A DNA stretch of 64,000 bases from Icerya purchasi. Lineage: Eukaryota; Arthropoda; Insecta; Hemiptera; Monophlebidae. Below the pieces are notes generated by a model that did not search any database, had not been told where the DNA came from, and saw only the letters and a list, made by a program, of their open reading frames with translations. Positions within the stretch are counted from its first letter, which is position 1, and each line of letters starts with the position of its first letter. A program made the translations under genes and the position numbers. The DNA is taken from NCBI GenBank assembly GCA_039619475.1, contig CM077115.1, positions 398,384,557 to 398,448,556 on the forward strand. The letters are read 5' to 3'. Below, one piece after another: positions 60,801-64,000 of the stretch.

Positions 60801-62630
60801 AAAAAAATTTTTTTTTTCTTTGTCAAAAAACTCTAAAAACAACATTTTTTGCGTTTTATTTATTTTTTTCATTCCAATTATTAAAATTACTTGAAAAACA
60901 TCGTCATTATAATAAACGTGACTAATTTGAAGAGTAATTTTTCAAAGTCCAACAGCAACCATTTAGGCTTCTGGAGAAGTTATTTATACCTTAAAATTCG
61001 ATTTTAGAAATATTTTTAACAACATACGCCAAGTTTTTCCGTTTCATCTTGTAGAATGGGGAAAAAAATCATGACTGTATCTTCTAAAATTTTTTTTATA
61101 CCGTGCGACACATCTAAAAATGTAATAACCCCTTATTACAACCAATTTTTCGCCATTTTTTAATCAATTGTCCTTATTTTCACTGCTTTCTACAACTAAA
61201 AATCTATTGTTAAAGATTATCAAATATAACAAATATACTCGATAGATATAATAATATTTAAAATATACATTTTTTTGATATGGTGCTTTTAAATCTATGC
61301 TCATTTATTAATCCCATAACAGCCATGAACTGACCCCATATAACAGGGTCTTCACCTTGTTTATTCCTTGCTTACTCCTCTTTTTCTGCTGTACACAGTT
61401 TAATAGTAAATCTAGTAATTTTTGTCGTCCTAATATCCAAATTTTGAAAAATCTCTTGTAATTGTATACGTTACTGTTGATTATTTATTCAAATCCGAAG
61501 CAGTATTTAATTTTTAAATTCTTTCGATTTGCAAATTCACTTTTTTTGAATTAAAGGAAAATGAAATTAGGTTCAGGAACTTTTGTTAAAAAAAAAGAAA
61601 CACTGTTTTCCTAATTTTAACATTTACTTTTTGTATGTACTTATAATTGTAATTTTAATAATCAATAATAAAATTACCGCTGTAATAATCATTCGATGTC
61701 ATGTCATTATTGTTAATTCTATTCGACTCTTATTCCTTTTTTCTTACATAAACGCGACCACTTCGAAACTACACCTAATTATAATTTACCTTTTTTATTA
61801 TTTTTTCTGCAACTCCGAACCTTAATGTTCTTGTCACACTAAATATCAATAAGGCTTTTATATACTGACTGATAAGGAGGGTGGGATTTATACAGCACTG
61901 TACATCCAATAAAATAACTCGCGAATATTAATAGGAGTGGTCGTTTCGCGTATATTTACATCAAACATTTTTAGCGGTATTTTTTCACTTCTGCTTTTCA
62001 TATAAACCTTTTTGTTGTATTTCGGAAAGAAAAAAATACCTTAACAGTGGAATCAAATAGAAAAAAAAAATGATGCGTTTAGTCTGCTTAAAATTCGTTA
62101 ATGATGACGCGCTGTTGCCAACACGAAATCATTCGTATGTTTGTCTGACCTTTTTTTTATTACCTGAGTAATCCGACCCTAAATTTAGGCGAAATGGGAA
62201 TTAGGCGAATTGGGAATTAGGCGAAATGGTACCAGACCGAAAAATCTACGAATATTGACTAGAAAACTCTAATGTAATTATAAATTTACATGGGTTTAAT
62301 TGGTTATAAATACACTAATTTTGTAGTCAATATTCGCAATTTTTTCAAGCGAGTGCACTAATACAAAATGGCGGATATGTTTAACCGGCATCTTACTATT
62401 TTACCATTCAGCTGCGTACCAACACTACCTGAACGTTTAAAAATGAAAACTTTTATACAATTAATGACTCGTCGCAGATGAGAATTATATGGCAAATAAA
62501 ACTTTTCACAAATAAGACAATAACAGAATAATAATCGATAAAAATAACTAATTCTCCGTTTTTTTAAGAAAAAAATTTTAAAGATAAAATAACACCCTAG
62601 GAATACTGTTATAAATTCGTATACTGTTAC

Positions 62631-62834
62631 CGGTGATGTTGATGGAATCGGTGTTAAGGGATGAGGTGAATTTGACAAATCAAAAATATCATTATCATTG
62701 CTCTCCGAAGAATCTAACGTCGGTGTTGAGGAGTAAAAAGTTCGAACGTGTAAATTACTGCTGTCAGAATCATCAAATAATCCTATTGGAATAAATGGTG
62801 GTGGCATGGTGTATCTCGGCTCGTTTATGCAGAA
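62631..62834 (-). CDS. Exon A of unidentified minus-strand gene (internal)
   Basis: A 204-base open exon of exactly 68 codons, phase 0 at both ends. The acceptor is TTTTAATTTTTAG; the donor is CCG|GTAACAG. The peptide starts FCINEPRYTMPPPFIPIGLF, then DDSDSSNLHVRTFYSSTPTL, and ends Asp/Ser/Pro-rich (SNSPHPLTPIPSTSP). The first nine residues precede any Met and are in frame with the acceptor, so this is probably an internal exon and the start lies beyond 64000. No domain is recognised; S/T-P sites suggest possible phosphorylation, as inference. Confidence 0.7.
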
Positions 62835-64000
62835 CTAAAAATTAAAATTTAGCTATTACATAATCCAATTAATTAATTAAAAATATTTAAAATAAATAAA
62901 TATATATATATATATTATATATATATTCCTTTAATGCAACATTTTTGTACACAAATTTTAAAAAAATTAAAAAAATCAAGTGGTACAAAATAAAACCAAA
63001 AATAAGGTGGATTCCTTCAAGCATATAACTTCTATGCAATGCTAAATATATAAATAAAATTCGTATAAAAGCTATTTCAGGCATTTTTTTATTTTTCACT
63101 ATAATTCCGCCGTTTGAAATAATTTAAAACAGCCCATAATTTTTTTAATTTTACGAGTATCAGAATTGTTAATATAATTACAAATAATTTGATATTCCAT
63201 ACCGGATATGGTAAAACTAAAGTAAGCGTTAAATTTTAATTATATAAATTAATTCATAAAAACATGCACATAAATTACAATTAATGCTAAGCGGTTTTGA
63301 ATAATCAGATTCATGATTATAGCGGCCACAATGATTGTAGATTAAAATATTCGAAACTGGTCGGTAATGTTTGTGAATTTATTTATATAATTAAATAAAA
63401 TTGGTTAGATCTGTTCGGTTTCCAAAATACCTTTGTCACATTTTGTGAAAAATTATTTCATACATATGTGTAAAAAAATGGACGGTTTGTTAATAAAAGA
63501 AAAGCTGTCATATTGATAAAAATGTAAAATCGGTCAACAGTTTAAATTCTAGGTAATTAGGTAAAATGAAAAAAAGTTTCAATTAGAAATAAAAGGCACT
63601 TAATTTTAGTTAGAAGACCAAAAAAAATCAACCAATTAAAAATCAAAACAAAATTTATCAGTTGATCAAAAGTAGTTTATGTTAAAAGATGATTCAATTT
63701 TCATGAAATTAATTTAAACTAAAATTATTTACATAACTGAAAAATGTTTTGTATAATAAGTTCCACTTTTTATTTCCTATGAAGCATTTAATCAAGCAAA
63801 AGATTCCATTACAGCTCTGCAGAAGAGCTTTTTGAAAATAATAATATAATTTCAGTTAATAAACTTGGAAGGAAACCGATAATTTAATTTCTTTTATATT
63901 TCAATTTCATAAAATTTTTATAAATTCCCACCGATTAAGCAATATAATGATAAAATTTACTAATTCCAATGTAAAAAATATTTTATAAATTTCACAATAA
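62835..64000. other. Intron upstream of exon A, nothing recognised
   Basis: (TA)n is at about 62900-62927. No further exon with splice sites and protein character was found up to the window edge. Confidence 0.5.

Larger units (their letters stand above)
58150..62228. mobile_element. 4-kb DNA element with long near-identical inverted arms
   Basis: The left arm is 58150-58348 plus 59152-59625; the right arm is about 61605-62228, inverted. The outermost part of both arms is a tandem repeat alternating TTCCCATTTCGCC and TTCCCAATTCGCC, each followed by TAA. The arms are so alike that the same 75-residue hydrophobic translation appears on the minus strand at 59400-59636 and the plus strand at 61583-61825. 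The interior (59626-61604) has no recognisable transposase; a stretch at about 59640-59880 is less AT-rich. Superfamily not assigned and no clear target duplication read. Confidence 0.85.

Noticed and set aside
1..64000. CRISPR array, operon or phage-like gene cluster
   Set aside because: Repeats present are transposon termini, minisatellites or microsatellites. There are no regular spacers, no ribosome-binding-site-led gene runs and no bacterial gene density.

Overview
The window looks like non-coding, transposon-packed nuclear DNA from an animal, most likely an insect. It is strongly AT-rich and has many poly(A)/poly(T) and (TA)n runs, GT-AG introns, tRNA-derived SINEs, decayed non-LTR retrotransposons and several DNA transposon superfamilies. 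I see no bacterial gene organisation, operon, CRISPR array, rRNA or functional tRNA gene. I cannot name the species; Hymenoptera would fit, but nothing here proves it.

The only host gene I can support is a minus-strand gene seen as a chain of five open exons: A 62631-62834, B 57063-57356, C 47136-47290, D 28894-28998 and E 21758-21856. Their splice phases agree from exon to exon, and introns of about 5 to 18 kb separate them. The 5' end lies beyond the right edge of the window and the 3' end is not certain. The predicted protein is Ser/Thr/Asn/Pro-rich, then acidic, and I do not recognise it. Nearly everything else is transposon debris inside or downstream of this gene.

Layout. 1-8 kb: a decayed RTE-like LINE (plus strand), a tRNA-derived SINE (minus) and a broken gene related to the multicopy DUF7869 family (minus). 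9.3-10.3 kb: an unassigned stretch of higher GC. 11.6-21.5 kb: three pieces of an RNase H-encoding LINE family, a second RTE-like LINE 3' half and a hAT-type MITE. 22.8-27.8 kb: a hAT element whose BED-finger transposase gene is split by a 2.85-kb Mutator-like element. That insert has a 9-bp target duplication and terminal repeats made of ~145-bp minisatellite units, and carries a broken gene that resembles a ubiquitin-specific protease. 30.4-31.6 kb: a deleted TTAA-flanked (Kolobok-like) element. 36.7-40.1 kb: a diverged tandem repeat and two broken ORFs, one exonuclease-like. 42.3 kb: a second SINE. 48.5 kb: another LINE tail. 52.1-55.6 kb: an inverted repeat enclosing two precisely nested hAT-type MITEs. 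58.2-62.2 kb: a 4-kb element with long, nearly identical inverted arms that begin in a 32-bp minisatellite; one arm contains a further hairpin-rich insertion.

The most interesting points are the minisatellite-ended Mutator-like insert and its protease-like cargo, the SINE family with exchanged 3' parts and a (GAA)n tail like that of the local LINE, the 4-kb inverted-arm element, and the MITE-in-MITE insertion in which both target duplications can be read. All protein assignments are from reading motifs by eye; no database search was possible.
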